Positions 22,666 to 30,600 of a DNA stretch of 39,695 nucleotides are shown here, piece after piece. The position numbers and the translations under genes are program-made. The notes below the pieces were generated by a model that saw nothing but the letters and a program-made list of their open reading frames with translations, did no database searches and was not told the origin of the DNA. Each line of letters opens with the position of its first letter. The stretch's first letter is position 1. This DNA is from Myxococcales bacterium (GTDB taxonomy: Bacteria; Myxococcota; UBA796; SXON01), in the NCBI GenBank assembly GCA_009692585.1, contig SHYX01000042.1, positions 1 through 39,695 on the forward strand, given 5' to 3'.

Positions 22666-25243
22666 GGGAGTCCGCGAGGCGCCGATGAGCGGGGGGAACT
22701 CGACGGGCAAGCCCCGCGGCGAGGGCCAAAAGGCCGAGCCACGAGGCGCTGCGCCCGGTTTCACAGCCGCAGCCCTCCCGGGTGCCCGCGGCTGCGGCGT
22801 CGCTGTCCCCATCGGCGCGGCCGGCCACCGAACAATCGGCGGCGCGAGTGGGGTCGGCGTCGTCGCAATCCTCCGCAAGCGCGCTGCCGTCGGCGTCCTG
22901 GTCCTGATCGTCGTTACCCAAGCAGTCCGCGTCGAGGCCGTCATACCAGGGGTCAGGCGTTCCGGGACCCACGGCGGGGTCCGCGTCGTCGCAGTCCACA
23001 TCTGAGCCCGATCCGTCGGCGTCACGGTCGACCACCCGGACGTCCGGGCCACCCCACGCGCCGATGTCGGCGCGCGTCCCGTCGAGGTCGGTGACGTCCG
23101 GATCGCCGGCGTCCCGCATCGGACTGTCGGCAACGAGGAGGAAGCTGTCGTTGACCCGCCCGTCGTCGGTCCAGCGCACAAAACCCGGGGCCACGGCGAG
23201 GGAGTTCGGCAACACGGCAAGCTCACCACCCACGTCCCCGCCGAGATTCCCCGCGAAGTTGCCATACGAGAGCGCGAGGCCGGCGAGACTCTCCGCGTCG
23301 TACACATGGAGCGCGGCGCCCGACAGCGTCGACGCGATGACCGTGTTTTCCAGCTCCAGGGCCATCTCGCTGACACAGAGCCCGCCGGCCTCGGACGAGG
23401 CGGCGTTGCCCACGATGCTGACGTTGCGCATGTGCGCACTGATGCCACGCACGAAGCAGGCGCCGCCGCCGACGCGAGCGGTGTTGCCGGCGACCACGAG
23501 GTTGTGCCAATCGTCTTCGGCGTCAAGGTCGCGGCTGCCCTCGACGTACATTCCGCCCCCGAACCCAGCGCTGTTGCCCTCGAAGCCTGTGTTGTGGACG
23601 TGCACCAGACCCGAAGGGCGCGACAGGAGCATTCCACCACCGAAGGACCGATCGTCCGCGATGTTGCGCTCGAAAGCGGTGCCGGCGATCTCCACGTCGG
23701 CCGCGAAAAAAAGCGCCAGACCTCCCCCGCCCTCTGCCGCGGCATTGTCGCTGACCACCGAGTCGGTCAGCATGAAATCCGCGTCTGAGGCGTAGTACGC
23801 GTTCCAATTTATCCCACCGCCAGAAAAGTACACGGTGGTGTTGTACCGCACCACACTGTCACGGATCTCGGTCGGCACCCCGTACCACACCGCGAGGCCC
23901 CCACCGTGACTGTACGCTCGGTTTCGCGTCAGCTCGCTCGCAAGGATGGACAGTCCCGAGCCCTGGTACACGAGGAGCGCGCCGCCAGACCCGTAGTTGG
24001 CGGTGTTGTCATCGAACCGACAGCGCTCGACGCTCACGCCGCCATCGTAGAGGTAGTAAGCATAGACCGCGCCGCCATCGTAGTAGGCCAGCCCGCCTGA
24101 AAACGTCGTGTCCACAAAACGCGTGGAGCCGTAGTTGGACAGGTGGACGTGCCCACCGTACCCATAGGTGGCGGTGCTGTCGTCGAAGGTGGCGCTGGTT
24201 TCTGTCAGCGTCACATGGTCGTAGCCGTAGACCGCGCCGCCCGAGCCGTAGGCGGTGTTGTCGGTGTAGATGGCCCCGGTCTCGTCGAGGGTCACCAGAT
24301 TGATGGCATACACCGCCCCGCCCGAAGCGGTCACCGCATTGTTGGACCACGTGGTGGTCGTGCTCGCCAGCAGCGAGCCCGCTTCGAGCCAGGCGGCGCC
24401 ACCGTTTTCGGCACGGTTCCCATCGAAGGTGGCCGCACTCAAGGTGAGGGTCACATTCCCGATCGCCGCCAGTGCGCCCCCGGCGACGGCCTCGTTGCCC
24501 AGGTACCTGTCGTCGGCCGACTCGTAGAAGGCGCTCTCGGCGAGGTAGATCGCGCCCCCGCGCCCGAGGGCGAGGTTGTCGCGCCAGGTGTTGCCGGCCA
24601 GAAGCACGTCGTTGGCGTCCGAGGCGTAGAGGGCGCCGCCATCGACCGCGGCGACGTTGTCCGCGAACGTGCTCGACTCCGCGTCGAAGTCGGCGTAGTC
24701 GAAGAGCGCGACCGCACCGCCAGAGTCCGCGGTGTTCCCCGCGAAGCTGCTCTCCCGCACCTCGACGACCGTGGCCCGACCCGAGGCGTAGACGGCGCCG
24801 CCCACCACGGCCTGGTTGCCGCTGAAGTTCACCCCGACCAACTCGAAGCTCCCCCCCTCGAACCGGGCGCCACCGCCCTCGGCGACCGCCCCTCCTCCCG
24901 ACGCGGTCACCACCAAGTCCACGAGTTCGCCACCACCCGCCATGACCAGCGCCGTCGCCCCCGCGGATGTCACCGTCAATCGCGACAGCGTGAGCATCCG
25001 CATCGAGGTCACCGCGGGCGTGCCGGCCCCGTCGATCGTGGTGAATGCGGCCCCGTTCCGACTGTCGATGTGCAGCTCCTTGTCGCAGACGAACCCACCG
25101 AACGTCCCGTCGCCGACGATGATGGTGTCCCCGCTGGCCGCCACCGCCACCGCCTCGCCGATGGTCTCGAAGTCACCCCGACCATCCGCCTCGACGGTCC
25201 ACTCCGCAGCGGCAGCGAGGGCGAAGAGGCTGAGGATGGACAC
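22655..25243 (-). CDS. Large secreted right-handed beta-helix surface protein with MopE-like region and MYXO-CTERM-like tail
   Basis: An 862-aa secreted protein. GTG at 25243 gives signal peptide VSILSLFALAAAA before EWTVEADGRGDFETIGEAVA, the typical opening of pectate-lyase/Pmp-like beta-helix proteins; GTG at 25252 is an alternative. Residues about 40-700 form tandem beta-helix coils with recurrent GGAVYA, GGGL and NxAxxxGGA motifs (chlamydial-Pmp-like). Residues about 739-804 are Asp-rich MopE-like repeats (DADGSGSDVDCDDADP, DQDADGSALAEDCDDADP), probably metal binding. The C-terminus has CGC (825-827), a hydrophobic segment 834-846 and RR, a MYXO-CTERM-like sorting tail, though with an unusual 14-residue extension after the arginines. 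Likely exposed at the surface. The extension to 25573 is rejected as non-coding. Confidence 0.85.
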   Translation of the reverse strand: MSILSLFALAAAAEWTVEADGRGDFETIGEAVAVAASGDTIIVGDGTFGGFVCDKELHIDSRNGAAFTTIDGAGTPAVTSMRMLTLSRLTVTSAGATALVMAGGGELVDLVVTASGGGAVAEGGGARFEGGSFELVGVNFSGNQAVVGGAVYASGRATVVEVRESSFAGNTADSGGAVALFDYADFDAESSTFADNVAAVDGGALYASDANDVLLAGNTWRDNLALGRGGAIYLAESAFYESADDRYLGNEAVAGGALAAIGNVTLTLSAATFDGNRAENGGAAWLEAGSLLASTTTTWSNNAVTASGGAVYAINLVTLDETGAIYTDNTAYGSGGAVYGYDHVTLTETSATFDDSTATYGYGGHVHLSNYGSTRFVDTTFSGGLAYYDGGAVYAYYLYDGGVSVERCRFDDNTANYGSGGALLVYQGSGLSILASELTRNRAYSHGGGLAVWYGVPTEIRDSVVRYNTTVYFSGGGINWNAYYASDADFMLTDSVVSDNAAAEGGGGLALFFAADVEIAGTAFERNIADDRSFGGGMLLSRPSGLVHVHNTGFEGNSAGFGGGMYVEGSRDLDAEDDWHNLVVAGNTARVGGGACFVRGISAHMRNVSIVGNAASSEAGGLCVSEMALELENTVIASTLSGAALHVYDAESLAGLALSYGNFAGNLGGDVGGELAVLPNSLAVAPGFVRWTDDGRVNDSFLLVADSPMRDAGDPDVTDLDGTRADIGAWGGPDVRVVDRDADGSGSDVDCDDADPAVGPGTPDPWYDGLDADCLGNDDQDQDADGSALAEDCDDADPTRAADCSVAGRADGDSDAAAAGTREGCGCETGRSASWLGLLALAAGLARRVPPAHRRLADSLSR

Positions 25244-25265
25244 GGGTGGCACTCGCGGTTGGGGC

Positions 25266-25271
25266 AGTCTA
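25266..25271 (-). promoter_or_regulatory. Possible extended -10 element (TGG-TAGACT) of the beta-helix gene
   Basis: Minus-strand GCGTGGTAGACT shares TGGTAG and the TAnnnT core with the boxes before 12233 and 18827. Here the leader would be about 15-20 bases, so this message need not be leaderless. Confidence 0.35.
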
Positions 25272-25378
25272 CCACGCTGCTCTGGGCGGGCGCGTGACCG
25301 CGACGCGCTCGATCGGCAAGCCCGGGCCTTCGGCGACGGCGGCGCTCCGGAACCCGACAATCGGACTATCCGGCGCGC

Positions 25379-25622
25379 GTGCCCCTCCCCCTCCCCCTGG
25401 CACCGCTCCTGGCGCTGAGCGCCGTCCAGATCCTGTTCGGGGCGGGTACGGGCGAGCGCGCTTCGTGTCGGCGGCATCGCCGTGGCCCTTTGTGGTGCGG
25501 CGTCAGTGGTCGCCCAACGCGGGCAGCTCGACGGGGGCGCCCTGGTGGGCGATCTCATGATCCTGGCCAACACTCTGGCCTACGCGGTGTACCTGGTCCT
25601 GGGGCGTGATCTGGTCGCGACC
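25379..25622 (+). pseudogene. EamA/DMT-superfamily transporter fragment
   Basis: Two pieces of one transporter family can be read. From the GTG at 25379 comes a first membrane helix, LAPLLALSAVQILFG, then GTGERAS. A second piece in another frame (from 25464) reads RVGGIAVALCGAASVVAQ, followed by a linker and LVGDLMILANTLAYAVYLVL and GRDLVATIS, typical of the middle of EamA permeases where GER precedes the helix. Most of the N-terminal half (helices 2-4) is missing and a frameshift separates the pieces. The 3' side stops where istB-like sequence begins. So it is an internally deleted, frameshifted and truncated transporter, not an active gene. Confidence 0.7.
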
Positions 25623-25630
25623 ATCTCAGG

Positions 25631-25852
25631 TACCTGAACCTGCGTCCCGAGCAGTCCGACCTCTTCTTCAAGCTCATCAAGGAGCGCTACACCCGCCGCC
25701 TGTGCACCATCATCACCAGCAACCTCGACTACGAGGAGTGGTACGGCTTCCTCGGACAGAAACCCATGGTCGAGGCCCTGCTCGACCGGTTGCGCCATCG
25801 CTGCCACACCATCCGCATCGACGGTGCCTCGCTCAGAAGCCCCACCGGCTGA
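25631..25852 (+). pseudogene. istB: C-terminal remnant of an IS21-family istB ATPase
   Basis: The frame reads YLNLRPEQSDLFFKLIKERY, then TIITSNLDYEEWYGFLG and MVEALLDRLRHRCHTIRIDG, ending at TGA 25852. This matches the last third of IstB (the DExGYLPL...LFxxIxxRYE...TSNxxFxEW...DRLxH...GxSxR pattern), the AAA+ helper of IS21 transposition. Walker A and B, and all of istA, are absent. The fragment begins directly against the EamA remnant with no start codon, so it is a broken mobile-element end. Confidence 0.85.
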
Positions 25853-25986
25853 CCCCATCGCCCGAAAGGGCACCCCCCTGTTCGCGACGTCGATGGCGAC
25901 GCGAATGGCCCCCCCGGCAACACACGGCGCACAGTGGAGCGTGATCCAGGTGGGGCCCCAGCCCCCCCTGCGAGCCAAATCAGACA
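25853..25986 (+). mobile_element. Likely right-end remnant of the IS21-family element
   Basis: The bases after the istB stop hold no gene but contain C- and G-rich blocks (GGCACCCCCCTG, ATGGCCCCCCCGG, CAGGTGGGGCCCC) like the repeated transposase-binding sites that follow istB in many IS21 elements, and end in CAAATCAGACA. The exact end and the inverted repeat cannot be confirmed because the left end is lost. Bases 25987-26023 hold nothing recognisable. Confidence 0.4.
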
Positions 25987-26023
25987 CTATGAACAGAACT
26001 ATTCTCCGTAAGCGTCAGCGGAC

Positions 26024-26337
26024 TCATTCGGGTGAGCGGTGCAGCCCGGTGAGGACCGCCAGGGTCTCACGAGGCGTGAGCGCGGGGCAGGTCGAGCCCT
26101 TGAACCCACGCGGATCCCGCGTCGTGATGATCGAGCAACCGGAAGCCCGTGCCGCCGCTGCGCACACCGCGTCCTCGAAATCTCCCCACCGTAGGGCCAG
26201 CGCCTCCGCGAGCACCTTCTGATCGACCCGCGCAACCGCGAACACCGAGAGCACCTCCGCGGTGCATCGATCGCCGAACGCGCGATCCCGCGAACGCGTC
26301 GCCAGGTAGTGAAGCGTCGTGACGCAATGCGCCGCCG
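26024..26337 (-). pseudogene. N-terminally truncated PIN-domain (VapC-like) protein
   Basis: On the minus strand the sequence AHCVTTLHYLATRSRDRAF, VARVDQKVLAEALALRW, GDFEDAVCAAAARASGC and IITTRDPRGFKGS matches the C-terminal two-thirds of PIN-domain toxins (the FEDAV and TRNPxxF motifs carry two of the catalytic acids). The first strand with LDTNVLLD and its Asp is absent: upstream of about 26337 the frame turns into unrelated Arg/His-rich sequence. No antitoxin gene is adjacent. This is a decayed toxin gene, probably truncated by the same rearrangements that left the IS21 and EamA fragments. Confidence 0.75.
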
Positions 26338-26368
26338 GCCGTCCCTGGCGAAAGTCGTCCCCGGCCGC

Positions 26369-26374
26369 TATGCC
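26369..26374 (+). promoter_or_regulatory. Possible -10 element (TATGCC)
   Basis: GCTATGCC places TA 12 nt before the ATG at 26381 with no ribosome-binding site between, matching the spacing seen before other genes here. Confidence 0.3.
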
Positions 26375-26380
26375 ACCCCC

Positions 26381-26827
26381 ATGAAGCGGACCGACTACGT
26401 CAAAAGCGCCGCGGTTTCGCTCGGGATCCTCGTGGTCAACATGCTTCTCTCCGTGCTGGTGATCGCGGTGTACGCGTAGGTGATCGAGTCGGGGCACGAT
26501 GCGGCGGACTATGAGGCCCCCGCGCCCCGGATCGCACCGTGGTCGAGCGTCGTGTTCGGCATCCCCCTCTTTTTCGGCGTGGCGCGACTCGGTGCCTGTT
26601 GGCGGCCCGAACGCGACGCCACCCGCTTCGCGATCGCGATCGTCTCGTTCTACGCCCTGGTCGACGTCGTAGCCTTGTTGATCGCGGGCTGTACGGCGGG
26701 AGACGCCGCGATCACCGCCCTATCGATGGCAACCAAGCTTGGCGCTGCACTCCTGGGGACCAAGAGCTCCGTGATCGGGCCGCAGCTTGCGCCGATGTGT
26801 TGGTCGATACATCGTGGTGTATCGTGA
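26381..26827 (+). pseudogene. Membrane protein ORF interrupted by an in-frame amber codon
   Basis: ATG at 26381 opens MKRTDYVKSAAVSLGILVVN, whose first helix (about 11-31) ends at TAG 26477-26479. The same frame continues from 26480 with no further stop to 26827: a polar loop, then helices PWSSVVFGIPLFFGVARLG, FAIAIVSFYALVDVVALLIAG and a weaker third (LSMATKLGAALLG). Read through, it is a roughly 148-residue protein with about four membrane segments of unknown family. The loop after the stop starts with GTG, so translational re-initiation at 26480 (115 aa) is possible. The last 20 residues look less membrane-like and may be replaced sequence. Pseudogene, readthrough or two small genes remain open. 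Confidence 0.5.
26805..26824. repeat. Perfect 7-bp inverted repeat with 6-base loop
   Basis: CGATACA-TCGTGG-TGTATCG spans the 3' end of the interrupted membrane-protein frame. There is no following T-run, so it is not a typical intrinsic terminator; an operator or mobile-element end is possible. Confidence 0.3.
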
Positions 26828-26985
26828 AGCCCTCATGGCCGATCCATCGTCGGCGAACTGAACGATGAAGTGCTGAAGGGGGAGTGAAGCAGCGACACAT
26901 CAGAAATAGCTCACCACGTATCATCGGGGATCCGGGCGCTCCGCCGCCCTCGATCCGCTGGAGCGGGGTAGAAGCCCCCATCCCC

Positions 26986-28344
26986 ATGCTGCTCGCCAGC
27001 CCCTACCACCTGAGTCTGGACCCCGCCGAGGCCGCCGCGGGAAAGCCCTTTCCGCCCCTGGGGCCGCTGGTGAGCGCGGCCGAGCTGCGCGCGCGCGGCC
27101 ACGCGGTCGCGTTCTACGACGCCACATTGTTGTCACCTGTCGACACCTTCCGGGAGGCGCTGCGTGGACACCGGCCGACCCGCGTGGCCATCGTCTCCGA
27201 CCCGCACAGCGTCCCGGTGAAGATGTGCACCCTGGGGCAGCGTGAGGCGGCGATCAGCATGGTCCGCCTGGCCCGAGATGCGGGCGCCAGCGTGCTCGTT
27301 GCCGGCCCGGACGCCACCGATCACCCGCTGCTCTACGTGGCCGCCGGCGCGACCCACGTCGTGCTCGGCGAGCACGACGGCGCGCTGTTGGATTGGGCGG
27401 AGGCTCGTCTGGACCCTGGCGTGGCCCCGCGGCGAGCCAATACAACTGACCTCGACGCGCTGCCAGATCCAGCCTGGGATCTGGTCGATCTTGCTGCCTA
27501 CGCCGAGCGATGGCGGCGGCGGCACGGGCGATGGGAGCTCAATGTATCGACCGCACGGGGGTGTCCCTATCGCTGCAACTGGTGCGCGAAGCCCACCTGG
27601 GGGCGCAGTTACCACGTCGCCCCACCCGAGCGGGTCGCCCGGCAGATCGCCACGGCGCGCGAACGATGGCGCCCGGACGGGCTGTGGTTCACCGATGACA
27701 TCTTCGCGGTCAAACCATCCTGGCTCTCCACTTTTCGCGGGTTGGTCGGCAAGGACCCCCTCCCCTTCCGCTGCAACACCCGGGCCGATCTGGTCCGCGA
27801 GGGCAGCTACGTCGCCGACCTCGCCGCTGCCGGCTGTCGCGAAGTGTGGATGGGCGCCGAGAGCGGCAGCGACATGGTCCTCTCCGCGATGGACAAGGAC
27901 CAGACCCGCGCCGATATCGCTATGGCCGTGTCGCGACTTCGTAGCGCTGGCATCCGCGTCGGCTTCTTTCTGCAACTCGGATACCCCGGAGAGCGGTACG
28001 GCGATGTGTTGGCGACGTTGGCCATGGTGCGTTCGTTGCGGCCCGACGAAATTGGCATCAGTGTCAGTTACCCTCTCCCGGGAACCGCGTTCCACGACCG
28101 GGTCCGGGACCAACTCAAGGGAGAGAACTGGGCCAGCTCCATGGCCAACGAGGTGCTCTTCGCCGGCGCCTACCCACAACCCTTCTACGACGCAGTGCGG
28201 GAGGTGCTCCGGGCCGAGTCGGCGTGGTGGACGTGGCGGCCGGGCCGGGGCCGCGGGGCGCTCCGGCGGACAGGCGCGCTGCCCTGGCACGCGGCACGCT
28301 GGCCGGTGCATCGAGCGCGCATGCGCTGGTTCGGGAAGGGGTGA
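26986..28344 (+). CDS. Radical SAM protein with N-terminal B12-binding-like domain
   Basis: A 452-aa protein from the ATG at 26986, chosen because the family fold begins there (MLLASPYHLSLDP...PPLGPLVSAAELRARGHAV); the in-frame extension to 26884 lacks this character. Residues 1-150 resemble a cobalamin-binding Rossmann domain but without the usual DxHxxG. The radical SAM site is CPYRCNWC (CxxxCxxC: 193, 197, 200), followed by an SAM-binding barrel with WFTDDIFAV, CNTRADLV, GAESGSD and GYPGERYGD typical of the BchE/Elp3-related class. Such proteins methylate or rearrange lipids, antibiotics or cofactors. The last 60 residues are Arg/Trp-rich. It stands alone, convergent with the HAD-like gene, so the substrate is unknown. 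Family call is firm. Confidence 0.88.
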   Translation: MLLASPYHLSLDPAEAAAGKPFPPLGPLVSAAELRARGHAVAFYDATLLSPVDTFREALRGHRPTRVAIVSDPHSVPVKMCTLGQREAAISMVRLARDAGASVLVAGPDATDHPLLYVAAGATHVVLGEHDGALLDWAEARLDPGVAPRRANTTDLDALPDPAWDLVDLAAYAERWRRRHGRWELNVSTARGCPYRCNWCAKPTWGRSYHVAPPERVARQIATARERWRPDGLWFTDDIFAVKPSWLSTFRGLVGKDPLPFRCNTRADLVREGSYVADLAAAGCREVWMGAESGSDMVLSAMDKDQTRADIAMAVSRLRSAGIRVGFFLQLGYPGERYGDVLATLAMVRSLRPDEIGISVSYPLPGTAFHDRVRDQLKGENWASSMANEVLFAGAYPQPFYDAVREVLRAESAWWTWRPGRGRGALRRTGALPWHAARWPVHRARMRWFGKG

Positions 28345-28363
28345 GCCGGTCCCGGGCCTGCCC

Positions 28364-29311
28364 TCAGACGCGCGGGCGAAACCCGTCCAGAATCGCCAGG
28401 TAATCCAGGGGGTGTGGCGCGGTGGGCGGGCGATAAGACGACGGGCGCTCCAGGATCGACGCCGCCCCCGGAGGCAGGCGTCCGACATGAGGCCAGAGCC
28501 CAGACGCATCGGCGTGGCCACGCTGCACGACGTCGTCGAGTTCGAGTAGCGCCGCCTGCGTAGACAGCGCGCTCCCGGCGACAACCGAGGCCAACGACGT
28601 CGGCGCCAGCTCACCCACCGACACCATGACCAGGGCCGCGGCATACCAGGTACGCACCGGGACCACGCGCGGGCCGAGCGGATCGAAATCGGCGACCGGG
28701 CGGCCCTTGTCGAGCCGGATGTAGATGCGCTCGACCGCATCCGCGATCGCGACCCGGCGCAACGAGGCGAGCGTCGCGACGATGTCATCCCCGTACGCGC
28801 CGCCGGCCTCCAGCACCCTCGACAGCTCGACGGTGCCGATGCGCCCGGCAATCGCGTCGGCATAAACCGAGTACACGACCGCGTCGATCTCGGCGTCGTC
28901 CCCAAACAGAGACTCCAGCACCGCCGAGCCCAGCCCAACCCGCCCGGCGATGAGCTGGGGGAGCTTGTACCCGAACTGCCCGCGCACCGCGCGCAGCCGG
29001 CCGCGTCGTAAGTTACTGACATTGTCCTTGAGCACCAGGCTGTCGTAGCGGACCCCGTCCAGACGCAACTTCTCCTCCAATCGGCCGCGCATCTGCGTGG
29101 GAGACCCGCTGACGATCGAGATGACCGGGCGCCACCCCGGACCCTCCCGCCCCAACTCTCGCACCAACGCCGTGGCTCCCGGCACCGTGCGCTTGGCCCA
29201 GGCGGGCTCCATCGCCGACCGAACCACGCCGCGGAGGGAGTCAAAGTCGGTGAGCAGGTAGGTCTTGTCAAGGTCCCAGCGGTAGACCCGCCCGCCCGGG
29301 TCGGTCGCCAT
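28364..29311 (-). CDS. HAD-like phosphatase (DUF2183/App1-like)
   Basis: A 315-aa protein from the ATG at 29311, whose A overlaps the stop of the ROK gene (TGATG). Near the N-terminus is DLDKTYL (13-19), a HAD nucleophile motif DxD with K/T, then ISIVSGSP (64-71) as motif II with Ser, LVLKDN (92-97) with Lys, and a later acidic motif FGDDAEIDAVVY. This order is that of the HAD phosphatase fold, and the sequence most resembles the catalytic domain of App1-type phosphatidate phosphatases. Residues beyond about 180 are a helical C-terminal part of unknown role. The extension upstream to 29494 is rejected since it is antisense-like. Last gene of the seven-gene minus-strand cluster; convergent with the radical SAM gene. 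Confidence 0.7.
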   Translation of the reverse strand: MATDPGGRVYRWDLDKTYLLTDFDSLRGVVRSAMEPAWAKRTVPGATALVRELGREGPGWRPVISIVSGSPTQMRGRLEEKLRLDGVRYDSLVLKDNVSNLRRGRLRAVRGQFGYKLPQLIAGRVGLGSAVLESLFGDDAEIDAVVYSVYADAIAGRIGTVELSRVLEAGGAYGDDIVATLASLRRVAIADAVERIYIRLDKGRPVADFDPLGPRVVPVRTWYAAALVMVSVGELAPTSLASVVAGSALSTQAALLELDDVVQRGHADASGLWPHVGRLPPGAASILERPSSYRPPTAPHPLDYLAILDGFRPRV

Positions 29312-30597
29312 CAACCCGGCCCGCCCAGCCGGCGAACCCCACGCAACGGCGTCGACACCCGGGGAGCCAACGCGGCTGCGATCGCGCCGTCCTCGCCCGG
29401 GCGCGACGCAACGTCGAAGGCCAGGGGAGAGCGGGCCTGCACCAGCCGGGCCAGCAAAACCCCCGCCGGTCCCTGCAACATCGAGCCGCCGCACTCCACC
29501 GCCTGCACCCCGATGAGCAGCGTCGCGAATTCACGACACACGCCGACCATCACCTCCGCCATTGATTCGACCGTCGCGAGACCCGCCGCCTCGCCCGCCA
29601 CCAGCGCGTCCCGGAGCGCATGGCCCGCCTGGGCCGGCACGACCTGCATGCCGGAGGCGGCGAGCATGCCCGCGACGCCGACGTTGCTGAGGTAGGTCCG
29701 CATCGCGCCGGTCAGAGGGAGGTAGGTGTGCGGTCGCGCGTCGGGGCCGACGTCGACCACCAGTCGACCCATCTCGGTCGCGACCACAGCGCCATCGCCG
29801 TCGATCCAGCACCCGCCGAAGCTGGTGCCGAGCTGCACGCGCACCATGCGACGCGCCCCCTGGTCGCTGAGATGCCGGCCGAGGTTGCTCAGGTCGTTGA
29901 ACACCACCACCGGGCCGTTCACGATGCCGACCGCGATGCGCTCGGCAAAGCCCACGAACGCCGTGGCGTCGCCGACCCGCTCGCGAAGGATGGTGGACAG
30001 CTCCAACACCTGCCCACCCACCCCCATCGGCGCGGCCAGGCCGATGCCGAGGGAGCCGATGGGACGCCCCGCCGCCGCCACCACGACCAGCTCACGGCCG
30101 CGGGCGACCAGCGAGTCGATGCCGCGCTCGCCGTCGGGCCAGGTGGGAGCGCCGGCGCTGCCGACGATGCTGGTACCATCGAGCGCGACGACCTTCATGC
30201 TGGTGCCGCCGATGTCGAGGCCGAGCGCGAGGCCCGGCCCCGGGGGGACGAGCGTGGGCAGATCCACGCTGGGCACGTCGACTCGGCGGGCGGGCTGCGG
30301 ACGGGCCGGAGCGATGACGAACGGGATGTTGTGCACCGAGCGGATCCGCCCCAGCACGGGCTCGAGTTCGGCTTCTGGGACCGGCGCCACCAGCTCGATG
30401 GCGGCGGCGTTGTGGAGCAGGGCCGCGTTGTGAGCGCGCGCCAGGACCGGCCAGACCGACCTACCGAGCGCCGGCGCAAAGACAACGTGCTCGCGCACCG
30501 GCGCGGCGGTCCCCCATCCGGCGAGGGCGCGGATCCGCCACGGGACCGCCCGAGGGTGAGCCCCCAGCTCCGCCAGCACGTCGGCCAGCGCCCGCAT
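29311..30597 (-). CDS. ROK-family protein with novel N-terminal extension
   Basis: A 428-aa protein. Residues from about 122 form an actin-like ATPase/kinase domain with phosphate-1 motif GLDIGGTSMKV (125-136), FNDLSNLG-type linker, and QLGTSFGG followed by GDGAVVATEMGRL, the shape of a ROK sugar kinase or transcription-factor-like fold. The characteristic ROK zinc motif CxCGxxGC is not visible. The first 120 residues (MRALADVLAELGAHPRAVPW at the start) are not part of known ROK proteins that I recognise and contain no helix-turn-helix I can identify. The M1 peptidase gene ends 3 bases upstream. Likely phosphorylates a sugar or other small molecule, or senses one; the Asp catalytic residue could not be verified. 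Confidence 0.72.
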   Translation of the reverse strand: MRALADVLAELGAHPRAVPWRIRALAGWGTAAPVREHVVFAPALGRSVWPVLARAHNAALLHNAAAIELVAPVPEAELEPVLGRIRSVHNIPFVIAPARPQPARRVDVPSVDLPTLVPPGPGLALGLDIGGTSMKVVALDGTSIVGSAGAPTWPDGERGIDSLVARGRELVVVAAAGRPIGSLGIGLAAPMGVGGQVLELSTILRERVGDATAFVGFAERIAVGIVNGPVVVFNDLSNLGRHLSDQGARRMVRVQLGTSFGGCWIDGDGAVVATEMGRLVVDVGPDARPHTYLPLTGAMRTYLSNVGVAGMLAASGMQVVPAQAGHALRDALVAGEAAGLATVESMAEVMVGVCREFATLLIGVQAVECGGSMLQGPAGVLLARLVQARSPLAFDVASRPGEDGAIAAALAPRVSTPLRGVRRLGGPG

Positions 30598-30600
30598 CCC

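Noticed and set aside
18601..25243. Repetitive GGAVYA and MopE-like tracts as possible DNA repeats or CRISPR
   Set aside because: The recurrence is at protein level (beta-helix coils), with variable DNA and no uniform repeat-spacer spacing.
25244..25573. In-frame N-terminal extension of the beta-helix protein
   Set aside because: The added residues are Arg/Ser/Pro-rich with no signal peptide; a plausible signal begins at the GTG at 25243 or 25252.
27133..29271. 712-codon minus-strand frame across the radical SAM gene and HAD gene
   Set aside because: It joins antisense sequence of the radical SAM gene to a wrong frame of the HAD gene; composition is not protein-like.
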